Assembly (NCBI RefSeq): GCF_013201075.1
Contig: NZ_CP053708.1
Location: 1,491,501-1,555,500 of the forward strand
Source of the DNA: Lichenicola cladoniae
Lineage (GTDB): Bacteria; Pseudomonadota; Alphaproteobacteria; Acetobacterales; Acetobacteraceae
Length of the DNA: 64,000 nt
Direction: 5' to 3'
The position numbers were made by a program, and so were the translations under genes. Below the pieces are notes generated by a model. It saw only the letters and a list, made by a program, of their open reading frames with translations, had not been told where the DNA came from and made no database searches. Each line of letters begins with the position of its first letter. The stretch's first letter is position 1. Positions 63,436 through 64,000 of the stretch are shown here, in pieces.

Positions 63436-63833
63436 GGCAAGCGGGCCGACCTCTCCTGGTCCCGCCCCGGGCGCGTGCGGGCGAGATCGGCGGGAACATG
63501 CCGGGCGGACCTTCAGGATGCAACCACGGGCGCCGGGGTGGGGCCGGGATTGGTCCGCAGGATGTCGAGGTGCTCGTTCCGTTTCACGATCGAGCGACAC
63601 GGACACGCTGCATGCCGCCGCATTGCTGGTGCCACCGGGTGCTTGTGGAGCTCGCATCACGGGCGCCGTCATCGGAGCACCGGTCGCCAACCCTGTCGGA
63701 AATTCCTAGATGTTCCGGAACCCCGCTTGCTCCGGGTCTGCCGCAATGACCGGGCCGCCCCGCGCTTGACACTGCACCTGATGCAGCCGACGACGTTTCG
63801 GCCCGGACAATGACGGAACGGCAGGGAGCAGGC
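63436..63833. other. Intergenic region between secD and the last gene
   Basis: No gene supported. The secD frame stays open upstream but without a start signal, and the region would hold divergent promoters for secD and the oxidoreductase gene. The nearest useful signal is the ggcagggagcaggc leader before ATG 63834. Confidence 0.4.
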
Positions 63834-64000
63834 ATGGCACGTTCCAAGGCACCGGCGGGACCGGCGACCGGACCTCTCCTGCGCATCGGCATTGTCGGCG
63901 CGGGACATTTCGGCCGGTTCCATGCACTCAAGGTGGCAGCGTCGGCGCGGTCGGTGCTGGCGGGGGTGCACGACCCGGACCAGGCGCGGGCAGCCTCGGT
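63834..64000 (+). CDS. Gfo/Idh/MocA family oxidoreductase (3' partial)
   Basis: The N-terminus of a protein running off the window end. RIGIVGAGHFGRFHALKVAA is the NAD(P)-binding GxGxxGxxH start of the Gfo/Idh/MocA family, followed by SVLAGVHDPDQARAAS. An SD-like gggagc lies just before ATG 63834; ATG 63810 in the same frame is an alternative. Substrate cannot be inferred from 55 residues. Confidence 0.75.
   Translation, partial: MARSKAPAGPATGPLLRIGIVGAGHFGRFHALKVAASARSVLAGVHDPDQARAAS

Overview
This 64 kb window is high-GC DNA from an alphaproteobacterium, most likely a member of the Acetobacteraceae. The strongest pointers are a fused cellulose synthase gene (BcsA and BcsB in one 1551-residue chain) with BcsC, BcsD and a GH8 endoglucanase, and the alphaproteobacterial cell-cycle regulator family TrcR (DUF1013). 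No 16S gene is present, so the genus is not fixed.

Region 1 (1 to about 20.26 kb) is the late right-hand part of a prophage that continues left of the window. It runs from the tape measure gene through a Mu-type baseplate set (gp45, gp46, gp47 and gp48-like) into an unusually rich receptor-binding and depolymerase region. That region holds a beta-helix protein with a signal peptide, a glycine-rich fibre, a fibre-tail adaptor, a 1147-residue GH30 protein, and a GH5 cellulase-like protein fused to a carbohydrate-binding region and a C-terminal module. A membrane acyltransferase on the opposite strand sits between the two hydrolases. A lysis and membrane cassette follows (GH108 endolysin, several small membrane proteins, a lipoprotein), then an AT-rich gene with a HEPN motif. 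The prophage appears to end at a 49-base copy of the 3' half of a CAT-anticodon tRNA (20213-20261), read here as an attachment site. No integrase is inside the window.

Region 2 (about 20.9 to 40.3 kb) is mostly housekeeping: a UbiH/UbiM-type hydroxylase, a CNNM/CBS membrane protein, a secreted protein homologous to the C-terminal module of the phage GH5 protein, YedK, isocitrate/isopropylmalate-type dehydrogenase, aminopeptidase P, a lone AAA ATPase, PrmA, a UvrD-type helicase, a RadC paralogue that has lost its JAMM residues, and a diguanylate cyclase with a degenerate EAL domain.

Region 3 (40.3 to 51.8 kb, minus strand) is a tightly overlapping six-gene cellulose operon in the order bcsZ, Pro-rich bcsP/bcsH-like gene, bcsQ, bcsAB, bcsC, bcsD. 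BcsAB keeps the GT2 catalytic motifs and a PilZ c-di-GMP site. The neighbouring cyclase keeps its GGDE and RxxD sites and could feed it.

Region 4 (52 to 64 kb) carries a HAD phosphatase, an intact RadC, purE-purK, two small DUF465 genes, TrcR, an hsp20 gene with an in-frame amber codon, rpmE, an LTXXQ-motif protein, pdxY, mscL, secF-secD and the start of a Gfo/Idh/MocA oxidoreductase.

Taken together, a cellulose producer carries a temperate phage armed with two predicted glucan hydrolases, and one phage module is shared with a host-secreted protein about 11 kb away. This is the most unusual theme in the window.
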